Assembly (NCBI RefSeq): GCF_000716545.1
Contig: NZ_JNWZ01000001.1
Location: 1 to 64,000 of the forward strand
DNA length: 64,000 nucleotides
Direction: 5' to 3'
Origin: Kitasatospora phosalacinea
Lineage (GTDB): Bacteria > Actinomycetota > Actinomycetes > Streptomycetales > Streptomycetaceae
How positions within the stretch are numbered: the stretch's first letter is position 1; every line of letters begins with the position of its first letter. Positions 13,908-21,779 of this stretch are shown piece after piece. Position numbers and translations under genes: made by a program. The notes beneath the pieces are model-generated. The model did not search any database and was not told the origin of the DNA. It worked only from the letters and a program-made list of their open reading frames with translations.

Positions 13908-15272
13908 ATGTCCAAAGCAGCCATGGCGCTCGCCGAGGGGTTCCGGGGCGAGATCCTGGTGCCCGGGGACGAGGACTACGACGCGGCGCGGGCGGTGTGG
14001 AACGGCGCGGTGGACCGGCGGCCCGAGGTGATCGCCCGGTGCACCGGCGTCGCCGACGTGCTGCAGGCCGTCGCGGTGGCCCGGGAGCACGGCCTGTACG
14101 CGGGGGTCCGCGGCGCGGGCCACAGCCTCGCCGGGCTGGGCACCTGCGACGGCGGGATGCTGATCGACCTGTCGCGGCTGCGCGGCGTCCGGGTGGACCC
14201 GGCCCGCCGGCTCGCGCGGGCCCAGCCGGGGGTGACCTGGGGGGCGTTCGACCACGAGACGCAGGCGTTCGACCTGGCGACGCCGGGCGCGCCGTACTCG
14301 GGGGCGGGCATCGCGGGCACCACGCTCGGCGGGGGAGTCGGCTGGCTGGCCCGGGCGTACGGGCTGACCTGCGACAACCTGCTGGAGGCGGACGTGGTGA
14401 CCGCCGACGGGCGGCTGCTGACGGCGAGCGCGGCCGCGCACCCGGAGCTGTTCGCGGGGCTGCGCGGCGGCGGCGGCAACTTCGGGGTGGTGACCTCGTT
14501 CACCTACCGGCTGCACCGGGTGGGCCCGCACGTGCTGTGCGGGGCGCTGTACCTGCCGGTGGAACTGCTGGCGGAGACCCTCGCCGAGGTGCGCGACTTC
14601 ATGGCGGCGGCACCGGACGGCCTGACGGTGGGGGTGGAGTTCGGGCGCCCGCGCGGGGTGCCGCAGCTGCCGGAGCGGACGGTGCTGCGGATCGGCCTGT
14701 GCTGGTCCGGCCGGGCCGACCGGGGCCGGGAGGCGGTGGCGCCGCTGCGCGCTCTGCCGGGGGTGCTGGTGGACACCGTGCAGACCAGGCCGTACGCGCT
14801 GTGGCAGCGGGCGCTGGACGCGGACCGGGGGCCGGGCGCGGCGAACTCCGGCCGCTCGCAGTTCCTGTCGGTGCTGGACGGGACGGCGATCGACCGGCTG
14901 GCCGAGCGGGTCGCGGCGATGCCGGGCCCGGGCGCCCAGCTGCAACTGGCGTTCCTGGGCGGGGCGGTGGCCCGGGTGGGGCCGGAGGACACCGCGTACA
15001 CGTACCGGACGGCGCCGTACCTGCTGAACGCGGTGAGCCGGTGGACGCGGGGCCCGGCCGAGCCGCACACGGCGTGGGTGCGGGGGTGCTGGGAGGCGAT
15101 GCGCCCGTTCTCCTCGGGCGGGGCGTACGTGAACCTGATGGGGATGGAGGGGCCGGCCCGGGTGGTGGAGGCGTACGGGCTGGCGAAGTACGAGCGGCTG
15201 GTGGCGCTGAAGGACAGGTACGACCCGGCGAACCTGTTCCGGGTCAACCAGAACATCCGGCCGTCCGGGTGA
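13908..15272 (+). CDS. FAD-binding oxidoreductase of the berberine-bridge-enzyme type
   Basis: This is a 454-residue PCMH-type flavoprotein oxidase or dehydrogenase. GVRGAGHSLAGLGTCDGG contains the His that carries FAD covalently in this family. GTTLGGGVGWLARAYGLTCDNLLEADVVTADG is the second FAD segment. The C-terminal YDPANLFRVNQNIRPS is the berberine-bridge-like domain. In the stretch where bicovalent members carry the second, cysteinyl link, this protein has SGAGIAG, so I infer a single His link. No export signal is visible. The substrate is unknown; such enzymes oxidise alcohols, sugars or secondary metabolites. It lies alone after argH. Confidence 0.88.
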   Translation: MSKAAMALAEGFRGEILVPGDEDYDAARAVWNGAVDRRPEVIARCTGVADVLQAVAVAREHGLYAGVRGAGHSLAGLGTCDGGMLIDLSRLRGVRVDPARRLARAQPGVTWGAFDHETQAFDLATPGAPYSGAGIAGTTLGGGVGWLARAYGLTCDNLLEADVVTADGRLLTASAAAHPELFAGLRGGGGNFGVVTSFTYRLHRVGPHVLCGALYLPVELLAETLAEVRDFMAAAPDGLTVGVEFGRPRGVPQLPERTVLRIGLCWSGRADRGREAVAPLRALPGVLVDTVQTRPYALWQRALDADRGPGAANSGRSQFLSVLDGTAIDRLAERVAAMPGPGAQLQLAFLGGAVARVGPEDTAYTYRTAPYLLNAVSRWTRGPAEPHTAWVRGCWEAMRPFSSGGAYVNLMGMEGPARVVEAYGLAKYERLVALKDRYDPANLFRVNQNIRPSG

Positions 15273-15558
15273 CCGGGCCGCCCGCGGCGGCGTGACGCTC
15301 GCCACGTCGGGCGTCGGGAAGGTTGAGAACGGCTGGCGTCTGGGTAGAGCGGTGGCGAACGTCTCTCTTGACGGTCGTCCGACTGTCCGGATACTGAGCG
15401 TGAACGCGTCAGTCCCGGCTGTCCGGACCACCGTCCGGCGGGGCGCGTCGCGCTTTTCCCGGGCCGGGCAGATCCCCGTCCGGGCACACCTCGGACAGGA
15501 ACCGGTGCAGGACCCTCACTCGCACGCGCCGGGCACTTAACGATGGAGGCCCCCGCAC

Positions 15559-16053
15559 ATGGGCATGAGTGTGATCATCGCAGCGGCACGACCGGAAGAA
15601 GCGGAGCAGATCCTCAAGCTCCAGTACCTCGGTTACCAGAGCGAGGCGGAGCTGTACGGCGACTGGACGCTGGAGCCGCTGACCCAGACCCTGGAGAGCC
15701 TCAAGGCCGAGATGTCCGAGCACCGGGTGCTGGTGGCCCGGCTCGGCGACGAGGTCGTGGGCAGCGCCCGCGGCTGGGTGGACGGCGACGGCGTGGGCCG
15801 GATCGGCCGACTGGTGGTGCACCCGCGGATGCAGCGGCACGGCCTGGGCCGCCGCCTGCTGGAGGCGCTGGAGACCCAGCTGACCGCCGACGGCGCGACG
15901 GGCGGTTTTGAGCTGTTCACCGGCCACCGCAGCCTGGGCAACCTGCGGCTGTACCGTCGGCTCGGCTACCGCGAGACCGAGGTGCGCGAGGTGTCCCGCC
16001 GGCTGTCGATCGTGACGCTGGCCAAGCCGGTGGCGGCCACCCTGGCCGCCTGA
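15559..16053 (+). CDS. GNAT-family N-acetyltransferase
   Basis: This 164-residue protein has the GNAT fold. The acetyl-CoA-binding motif A is GRLVVHPRMQRHGLGRRLLEALE and motif B is LYRRLGYRETE. TGHRSLGNLRLYRRLGY is typical of members acting on small amines or peptides. An ATG at 15559 follows TGGAGG; MSVIIAAARP at 15565 is an alternative start. The gene is monocistronic with a strong terminator behind it. Substrate unknown. The 286-bp gap in front shows no gene. Confidence 0.85.
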   Translation: MGMSVIIAAARPEEAEQILKLQYLGYQSEAELYGDWTLEPLTQTLESLKAEMSEHRVLVARLGDEVVGSARGWVDGDGVGRIGRLVVHPRMQRHGLGRRLLEALETQLTADGATGGFELFTGHRSLGNLRLYRRLGYRETEVREVSRRLSIVTLAKPVAATLAA

Positions 16054-16069
16054 GAGCGACCGTCGAGCC

Positions 16070-16108
16070 CTGCGGCGCCCGACCCGAACGAGGGGTCGGG
16101 CGCCGCAG
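16070..16108 (+). terminator. Strong intrinsic-type terminator after the GNAT gene
   Basis: A perfect 16-bp stem (16070-16085 with 16093-16108) has a 7-nt loop and is followed by a short GTGCTTGT stretch. It closes the GNAT transcript and isolates the methionine-transporter leader region. Confidence 0.85.
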
Positions 16109-16138
16109 TGCTTGTCCCGCAAGGGTCGTGTCCGCATT

Positions 16139-16189
16139 TCGGACATCCAGTCCCGAGAATTGGGACAGTGGCCAAATGTCTGATTTACT
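16139..16189 (+). promoter_or_regulatory. Promoter and nested dyads before the leader peptide
   Basis: TTGGGA (16160-16165) and TTTACT (16184-16189) form a plausible -35/-10 pair with an 18-bp spacer. The -10 ends 7 bp before the leader-peptide ATG, so the transcript could be leaderless. Two nested inverted repeats overlap it: TCGGACAT/ATGTCTGA (16139-16146 and 16176-16183, one mismatch) and GTCCC/GGGAC (16150-16154 and 16162-16166). They are candidate operator sites. The regulator is not identifiable here. Confidence 0.5.
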
Positions 16190-16196
16190 GGGTTCC

Positions 16197-16283
16197 ATGA
16201 CCACGACGACGACATGCATCCCCACCGGCGCGACGCCGGCAGGTGAGTCGCGCATGTGCGGCCGTCGAATGTGTCGCAGCTGA
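16197..16283 (+). CDS. Met/Cys-rich leader peptide of the methionine transporter operon
   Basis: A 28-residue open frame, with a run of five Thr at the start and ending RMCGRRMCRS before TGA, has three Cys and two internal Met codons, two of them as Met-Cys pairs close to the stop. It has no ribosome binding site, but a plausible promoter ends 7 bp upstream, so it may be translated from a leaderless mRNA. It lies 192 bp before metN. Cys-codon-rich leaderless short frames are known cysteine-responsive attenuators in mycobacteria. By analogy I infer translation-sensing control of metNIQ by methionine and/or cysteine supply. It is too short to be certain. Confidence 0.5.
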   Translation: MTTTTTCIPTGATPAGESRMCGRRMCRS

Positions 16284-16475
16284 GGGCCTCCGCCCGGCGC
16301 CCGCCGACGCCCCGCCGCCGATGACTCGTTAGGGCCACGCCGGGGGCGCCCCGCCCGCCCGGCGGCCATGATCGAAACGACATCGGCACCCACCCTTCCC
16401 AGGCACCCGCGTGCCCATCCCGCCATTGGCGCGGACACCCCAGCGGCCGTCCGCAGACGAACAACGGAAGCAGCT
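16284..16475 (+). promoter_or_regulatory. Candidate attenuator region between leader peptide and metN
   Basis: This 192-bp untranslated stretch is rich in overlapping G/C inverted repeats, for example CGCCGGG and CCCGGCG arms around 16333-16363, that could act as mutually exclusive hairpins. No T-run is visible. An in-frame ATG at 16368 would extend MetN by 36 residues unlike the family, so I treat it as untranslated. An attenuation role is inference. Confidence 0.35.
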
Positions 16476-17501
16476 GTGATCACCACCAAAGGCCTGACCA
16501 AGGTCTACCGCTCCCAGGGCCGCGAGGTCCGGGCGCTGGACGACGTCGACCTGCACGTGCGGCAGGGCGAGGTGTTCGGGGTCGTCGGCACCAGCGGCGC
16601 CGGAAAGTCCACCCTGGTCCGGTGCGTCAACCTGCTGGAGCGGCCCACCGCCGGCACCGTCACCGTCGACGGCGTGGAACTGACCGCGCTGTCCGGCAGC
16701 GAGCAGCGCGCCGGGCGCGAGCTGCGCGCGGCCCGCCAGCGGATCGGCATGGTGTTCCAGCACTTCAACCTGCTGTCCTCGCGCACCGTCCAGCAGAACG
16801 TCGAACTCCCGCTGGAGATCACCGGCCTGGACCGGCGCGAACGCCGCCGCAAGGCCGCCGAACTGCTCGACCTGGTCGGCCTCGCCGACAAGGCCCGCAG
16901 CTACCCGAGCCAGCTCTCCGGCGGCCAGAAGCAGCGCGTCGGCATCGCCCGCGCCCTGGCCGGCGACCCCAAGGTGCTGCTCTCCGACGAGGCCACCAGC
17001 GCGCTCGACCCGGAGACCACCCGCTCGATCCTCAAGCTGCTGCGCGAACTCAACCAGCAGCTCGGCCTGACGGTCCTGCTGATCACCCACGAGATGGAGG
17101 TGATCAAGTCGGTCTGCGACTCCGCCGCCCTGATGCGCGGCGGCAGGGTCGTGGAGACCGGGCAGCTCACCGACCTGCTCTCCGACGGCCACTCGCGGAT
17201 CGCCCGGGACCTCTTCCCGCTCGGCGACTTCGGCACCGGGGGCCCGGACCGCACCGTCCTGGAGATCACCTTCCAGGGCGACGCGCCCGCCCAGCCGTTC
17301 GTCTCCCAGCTGGCCCGCACCTACCAGATCGACATCAACATCCTCGGCGCGGCCGTCGAGACCATCGCCGGCCGCCTGGTCGGCCGGATGCGGGTCGAGC
17401 TGCCCGGCAGCCACACCGACAACGTGGTGCCGATCGGCTACCTGCGCCAACAGGGCCTCCAGGTGGACGTCCTCGACCTGTCGAACGGAGCGGCGGCATG
17501 A
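16476..17501 (+). CDS. metN: Methionine ABC transporter ATP-binding protein
   Basis: MetN (341 residues, standard family length) powers import of methionine. It has Walker A GTSGAGKST (residues 38-46), the ABC signature LSGGQKQRVGIARAL, Walker B VLLSDEATSALDP and the His switch LLITHEM. The last 75 residues form the NIL ligand-binding regulatory domain (LEITFQGDAPAQPF... YLRQQGLQVDVLD), by which methionine inhibits transport. I chose GTG 16476, giving the conserved N-terminus MITTKGLTKVY. It overlaps metI by 4 bp (ATGA). Confidence 0.95.
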   Translation: MITTKGLTKVYRSQGREVRALDDVDLHVRQGEVFGVVGTSGAGKSTLVRCVNLLERPTAGTVTVDGVELTALSGSEQRAGRELRAARQRIGMVFQHFNLLSSRTVQQNVELPLEITGLDRRERRRKAAELLDLVGLADKARSYPSQLSGGQKQRVGIARALAGDPKVLLSDEATSALDPETTRSILKLLRELNQQLGLTVLLITHEMEVIKSVCDSAALMRGGRVVETGQLTDLLSDGHSRIARDLFPLGDFGTGGPDRTVLEITFQGDAPAQPFVSQLARTYQIDINILGAAVETIAGRLVGRMRVELPGSHTDNVVPIGYLRQQGLQVDVLDLSNGAAA

Positions 17502-18238
17502 CCTGGGACCAGATGCAGGAACTGATGTGGCCCGCCACCTGGGAGACCCTGGGCATGGTCGGCATCGCCGGCCTGGCGACCCTGGTGATCGGCCTGCCGA
17601 TCGGGCTGCTGCTGGTGCTCACCGACCGGGACGGCCTGCTGCAGAACCTGGCGGTCAGCCGGGTGCTCGGCGCGATCGTCAACGTCGGGCGCTCCATCCC
17701 GTTCGTCATCCTGATCGTCGCGGTGATCCCGCTCACCCGGGCTATCGCGGGCACCACGCTCGGCTGGCAGGCCGCCAGCGTCCCGCTCGCCGTCGGTGCG
17801 ATCCCGTTCTTCGCCCGGCTGGTGGAGACCTCCGTCCGCGAGGTGGACGGCGGCCTGGTCGAGGCGCTCAAGTCGATGGGCGCGGGCACCGGCACCATCG
17901 TCCGCAAGACCCTGCTGCCCGAGGCGCTGCCCTCGCTGGTCGCCTCCGCCACCACCACGGTGATCGCGCTGATCGGCTACTCCGCGATGGCCGGCACGGT
18001 CGGCGGCGGCGGGCTCGGCGACCTCGCCATCCGCTACGGCTACCAGCGCTTCGAGACCGGCTTCATGTGGGTCATCGTCGCCGAACTCGTGGTCATCGTC
18101 ACCGTGCTGCAACTGCTCGGCGACTTCGCCGCCCGCCGGCTCTCGCACCGCGGCGACTACCGCAGCCCGCTCAGCTTCTTCCGCTCCGCCGGCGAGAAGC
18201 CGAAGGACGCCGAGGAAGACCTGCTCTCCTCGTACTGA
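17498..18238 (+). CDS. metI: Methionine ABC transporter permease
   Basis: MetI (246 residues) is the membrane permease of the transporter. Five hydrophobic segments are visible: about residues 18-42, 60-82, 86-105, 146-170 and 186-208. The cytoplasmic EAA loop EALKSMGAGTGTIVRKTLLPEALP contacts MetN. The start overlaps the metN stop codon. A charged C-terminal tail (GEKPKDAEEDLLSSY) follows the last membrane segment. Confidence 0.94.
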   Translation: MTWDQMQELMWPATWETLGMVGIAGLATLVIGLPIGLLLVLTDRDGLLQNLAVSRVLGAIVNVGRSIPFVILIVAVIPLTRAIAGTTLGWQAASVPLAVGAIPFFARLVETSVREVDGGLVEALKSMGAGTGTIVRKTLLPEALPSLVASATTTVIALIGYSAMAGTVGGGGLGDLAIRYGYQRFETGFMWVIVAELVVIVTVLQLLGDFAARRLSHRGDYRSPLSFFRSAGEKPKDAEEDLLSSY

Positions 18239-18316
18239 CTTCCCGCCCCCCGCAAGACCGGGGGACGGGTCCCGGCCCCACCAGGGCCGTTCGCATCCCG
18301 CAGAAAGGCACTTTTC

Positions 18317-19153
18317 GTGCGTAACGTCCTGAAGACCACCGCCCTGACCGCCACCGCCGCCGGCCTCGCGCTCACCCTCGCCGCGTGCTCCTCCGGCTCC
18401 TCGGACTCCGGCGCCTCCGCCGACCCGAACAAGGCCCTGGTGATCGCCGCCAGCCCCACCCCGCACGCGCAGATCCTCAAGTTCGTGCAGGACAACCTGG
18501 CGGCCAAGGTCGGCCTCAAGCTGGACATCAAGGAGGTCAGCGACTACGTGACCCCCAACACCTCGGTCCAGGACGGCTCCGCGGACGCGAACTACTTCCA
18601 GCACCAGCCCTACCTCGACGACTTCAACAAGAAGAACGGCACCGACGTCGTCTCCGTCGAGACCGTCCACCTGGAGCCGCTCGGCGTCTACTCCAAGAAG
18701 GCCAAGAGCGTCGGCGAGCTCAAGGACGGCGCCCAGGTCGCCGTCCCCAGCGACGCCACCAACGAGGGCCGGGCGCTCAAGCTGCTCGCCGACAACGGCG
18801 TGATCACCCTCAAGGACGGCGTCGGCACCACCGCCACCGTCCAGGACGTCACCGGCAACCCCAAGCACCTCAAGTTCAAGGAGCTGGAGGCGGCCCAGCT
18901 GCCGCGCGCCCTCGACGACGTCGACGCCGCCGTCATCAACGGCAACTACGCCCTGGGCGCCAACCTCAAGCCGGCCACCGACGCCCTGGTGCTGGAGAAG
19001 GCCGCGGGCAACCCCTACGCCAACATCCTGGCCGTCAAGAAGGGCCACGAGAACGACCCGCGGGTCCAGAAGCTCGCCGAGCTGCTGCACTCCGACGAGG
19101 TCAAGAAGTACATCGACGACAACTTCCAGGGCGCCGTCATCCCGGCGTTCTGA
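18317..19153 (+). CDS. metQ: Methionine-binding lipoprotein
   Basis: MetQ (278 residues) is the surface-anchored substrate-binding protein (NlpA/MetQ family). The signal peptide ends in the lipobox LTLAAC with Cys24 as lipidation site. After a Ser/Gly linker, the mature domain starts KALVIAASPTPHAQIL and has the family motifs DYVTPNTSVQDGSADANYFQH and NGNYALGANLKPATDALVLE. It starts with GTG at 18317 after AGAAAGG, 78 bp behind metI, and completes the metNIQ operon. Confidence 0.95.
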   Translation: MRNVLKTTALTATAAGLALTLAACSSGSSDSGASADPNKALVIAASPTPHAQILKFVQDNLAAKVGLKLDIKEVSDYVTPNTSVQDGSADANYFQHQPYLDDFNKKNGTDVVSVETVHLEPLGVYSKKAKSVGELKDGAQVAVPSDATNEGRALKLLADNGVITLKDGVGTTATVQDVTGNPKHLKFKELEAAQLPRALDDVDAAVINGNYALGANLKPATDALVLEKAAGNPYANILAVKKGHENDPRVQKLAELLHSDEVKKYIDDNFQGAVIPAF

Positions 19154-19170
19154 TCCGCCGACCGGTCCCG

Positions 19171-19204
19171 CGGTGCCCCCCGGCCTCCCCGCCGGGGGGC
19201 ACCG
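19171..19204 (+). terminator. Terminator after metNIQ
   Basis: A perfect 14-bp stem (19171-19184 with 19191-19204) with a 6-nt loop starts 18 bp after the metQ stop codon. Confidence 0.8.
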
Positions 19205-19299
19205 TGCTGACGGGCCGTGAGGTGCGGAGCGGGTACGCTGGCACGCCCGAGGGAAGGCGGGGCGTACGGTGTGTCCACGACCCGGCGAGGAGAGACGGC

Positions 19300-19926
19300 A
19301 TGGTTGCGAACTTCCCCGAGACAGCCATCAGCACCGAACGGCTGCTGTTGCGCTCCCTTGAGGAGCAGGACGCCCCCGGACTGGCCGCCATGCTCGGCGA
19401 CGAACTCGTCCAGACCTGGACCGACCACCCCCGCCCCTACCGCCAGGCCGACGCCCACGAGCTGATCAGCCGTCACGCCCCCGAACGGCGCGCCCGGGGG
19501 CGCGGAATCGTTTTCGCCGTCACCGAGCACCTCACCCAGCGGCTGGTCGGCCTGCTCGAACTCGACCGCACCGACTGGCACCTGCGCGCCACCGAGGTCC
19601 GCTTCGTCACCGCCCCCTGGGCCCGCGGCGAGGGCTACGCGCCCGAGGCCGTCCTCGGCACCGCCCAGTGGCTGTTCGAGGACCGCGGCTTCCAGCGCCT
19701 CGAACTGCGCACCGCCGCCGGCAACACCGCCGCCCAGCAGGTCGCCCAGAAGACCGGCGCGATCAGCGAGGGCGTGCTGCGCAGCGCCGCCATAGTCCGC
19801 GGCGGCGAGTGGGGCCCCGGCCCCGAGGAGCGCACCGACCTGATCGTGTGGAGCCTGCTCCCCGAGGACCTCGACCCGCCCGAGCCCGCCCACCCCGACG
19901 ACCGCTACCACGTCCTGCCCCGCTGA
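19300..19926 (+). CDS. RimJ/RimL-type GNAT acetyltransferase
   Basis: This 208-residue protein begins ISTERLLLRSLEEQDAPGL, the N-terminal hallmark of RimJ/RimL-like GNAT proteins. It continues with VRFVTAPWARGEGYAPEAVLGTAQWLFEDRGFQRLELRT (acetyl-CoA site and beta-5) and NTAAQQVAQKTGAISEGVLRSA. Such enzymes acetylate protein N-termini or small molecules; the substrate here is unknown. The ATG at 19300 is preceded by GCGAGGAGAG. It is monocistronic, between the metNIQ terminator and the cobalamin genes. Confidence 0.87.
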   Translation: MVANFPETAISTERLLLRSLEEQDAPGLAAMLGDELVQTWTDHPRPYRQADAHELISRHAPERRARGRGIVFAVTEHLTQRLVGLLELDRTDWHLRATEVRFVTAPWARGEGYAPEAVLGTAQWLFEDRGFQRLELRTAAGNTAAQQVAQKTGAISEGVLRSAAIVRGGEWGPGPEERTDLIVWSLLPEDLDPPEPAHPDDRYHVLPR

Positions 19927-20113
19927 CCCCGGGCCCGCCCCCGGCCCCTCCCGGGCCCGCCCCGCACCCGTTTCCGGTCGTGCCCCGGCTGTTCACGCCC
20001 CGGCGCGCGCCACGGGCCCGCACCACCCCGCTCAGGCGGTAGCCTCGTGCCCGGGAAGCGTCCACGACGCACCCGCCAGGGGTGGAACGACGGCGTAGGG
20101 AGAACAGCCGCAG

Positions 20114-21352
20114 ATGGCTGACCGGATCACGGTCATCGGGTGGGACGGCACCCCTCTGACCCAGGCCGCCGCCGGCGCGCTCGCCGGAGCCACCCTGGTC
20201 GCCGGAGCGGCCTACCAGCTCGCCGCCCTCCCCGTCCCCGAGCGCGCCGAACGCATCGGCCTCGCCGACCTGCGGGCCGCCGCCCGGAAGATCGCCGACC
20301 ACCGCGGCACCGCCGTCGTCGTCGCCGAGGGCGACCCCGGCTTCTTCGGCGTCGTGCGCACCCTGCGCCGCCCCGAGTACGGCCTCGAACTCGAAGTCCT
20401 GCCCGCCGTCTCCTCGGTGGCCACCGCCTTCGCCCGGGCCGGCATGGCCTGGGAGGACGCCCAGGTGGTCTCCGCCCACGGCGGCCGCCTGCGCCGCGCC
20501 GCCAACGTCTGCCGCGCCCACCCCAAGGTCGCCGTCCTCACCACCGGCGGCGCAGGCCCCAGCGAACTCGCCCTGATGCTCCGCGGCGTCCCCCGCACCT
20601 TCGTGGTCTGCGAAGGGCTCGGCACCCCCGAGGAGGACGTCACCGTCCTCACCTCCGAACGCGTCCCGGACCACGACTGGCGCGACCCCTCGGTCGTCCT
20701 GGTCATCGGCAACGTCCCGCCCGCCGAGGCCGCCTCCGGCTGGCTGGCCGGCAAACCGCTCGACCACCCCGGCACCCAGCGCGGCTGGGCGCTCCCCAGC
20801 CGGGCGTACGCCGGAGCGGACGCCGAGGGCAGGCGCCCCCGCGCACTCCCGCCGCACGTCCGGGCCCTGGCCCTGGCCCGGCTCGCCCCCACCCCCGGCG
20901 ACCTGCTGTGGACCGTCGGCGCCGGGGACGGCGCGCTCGCCGTCGAAGCCGCCCGGTTCGGCGCCGCCGTGGTCGCCGTCGAGGCCGAACCCGCCGACTG
21001 CGCCCGGATCTCCGCCAACGCCCGCAGGTGCGGCGTCGAGGTCGAGACCGCCGCCGGATCCGGCCCCGAAGTCCTCGGCGCCCTCCCCGAACCCGACGCC
21101 GTCGCCGTCGAACAGGGCGGCCCCGTCATGGTCCGCGCGGTCGTCGCCCGCAAGCCCGAGCGCGTCGTCGCCGTCGCCCGCAGCCTCGCCGAAGCCACCG
21201 AGACCCGCCGCGTCCTGGACACCGCCGGCTACCGCACCGACGGCCTGCTGCTCCAGTCCGCCCCCCTGCGCGCCGAGGCCGACGAGGGCGCCGGGCCCTC
21301 CTTCGGACGGGGCGACTACACCCTGCTGATCTGGGGCGAACCGTACGACTGA
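20114..21352 (+). CDS. cobL: Precorrin-6Y C5,15-methyltransferase (decarboxylating), CbiE-CbiT fusion
   Basis: CobL (412 residues) methylates precorrin-6Y at C5 and C15 and decarboxylates the acetate side chain in corrin-ring synthesis. The N-terminal CbiE-like half (about 1-205) has the SUMT-like stretches VVVAEGDPGFFGVVRTL and VLPAVSSVATAFARAGMAWEDAQVVSAHGG. The C-terminal CbiT-like half (about 240-410) has the SAM-binding loop LLWTVGAGDGALAVEAARFGAAVVAVEAE, slightly degenerate relative to the usual GxGxG. ATG 20114 follows GGGAGAAC. The bluB-cobT and cysG-like genes downstream share the pathway. Confidence 0.92.
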   Translation: MADRITVIGWDGTPLTQAAAGALAGATLVAGAAYQLAALPVPERAERIGLADLRAAARKIADHRGTAVVVAEGDPGFFGVVRTLRRPEYGLELEVLPAVSSVATAFARAGMAWEDAQVVSAHGGRLRRAANVCRAHPKVAVLTTGGAGPSELALMLRGVPRTFVVCEGLGTPEEDVTVLTSERVPDHDWRDPSVVLVIGNVPPAEAASGWLAGKPLDHPGTQRGWALPSRAYAGADAEGRRPRALPPHVRALALARLAPTPGDLLWTVGAGDGALAVEAARFGAAVVAVEAEPADCARISANARRCGVEVETAAGSGPEVLGALPEPDAVAVEQGGPVMVRAVVARKPERVVAVARSLAEATETRRVLDTAGYRTDGLLLQSAPLRAEADEGAGPSFGRGDYTLLIWGEPYD

Positions 21353-21779
21353 TCTCCGTTTCCGCCCCCGCCGACCGTCCGACCCGGGCGGTACGGTGAT
21401 CCCCGTCGCATCCGGACAGGGTTTCGAGATCGGCCCGGCCGCGGCCGGTAGGGTTTCCCCGGGGGACCATCCCGTCGATGCAGCACCGTGTCCGATCCGG
21501 CACGGTTGCCACCCATTTGACGCGTTGCAACCCGAACGGCCCGCTTCGCGGGCATTCGACGCGGTGCGCACCCGCCCGGAAGAATGCCGTGAGGGTCCGG
21601 AGCGGCCGCGCCGTCGTGCCGGTTGCCCGGGGCCGTCGTTGTTTCTGATGGCACGCCACCCGAGCGGGTGACGGCCGGTGGAGTAAGGGACGGGTCGGTG
21701 CGGTTCCGTTCCGGCGAAGTGGGCGGGGCCTTCGGGGACCTCGCCGAGGACGCGCAAGCGGCCTGGAAGGAGCATTGAC
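21353..21779 (+). other. 427-bp non-coding region before bluB-cobT
   Basis: No convincing gene is present. I searched for a B12-box (AGYCMGgAgaCCkGCCd-like) and the CCACTG end of a cobalamin riboswitch and saw neither. A small hairpin (21539-21553) and several less GC-rich patches around 21500-21535 could belong to a promoter. The last 15 bp carry the AAGGAG ribosome binding site of the next gene. Confidence 0.5.

Noticed and set aside
21396..21671. 91-codon plus-strand open frame in the cobalamin gap
   Set aside because: There is no ribosome binding site, no domain, atypical codon use and it fills a promoter-like region.
21353..21779. Possible cobalamin riboswitch before bluB-cobT
   Set aside because: I could not find a B12-box or the conserved CCACTG end, and the hairpins present are short. 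A covariance-model search would decide.
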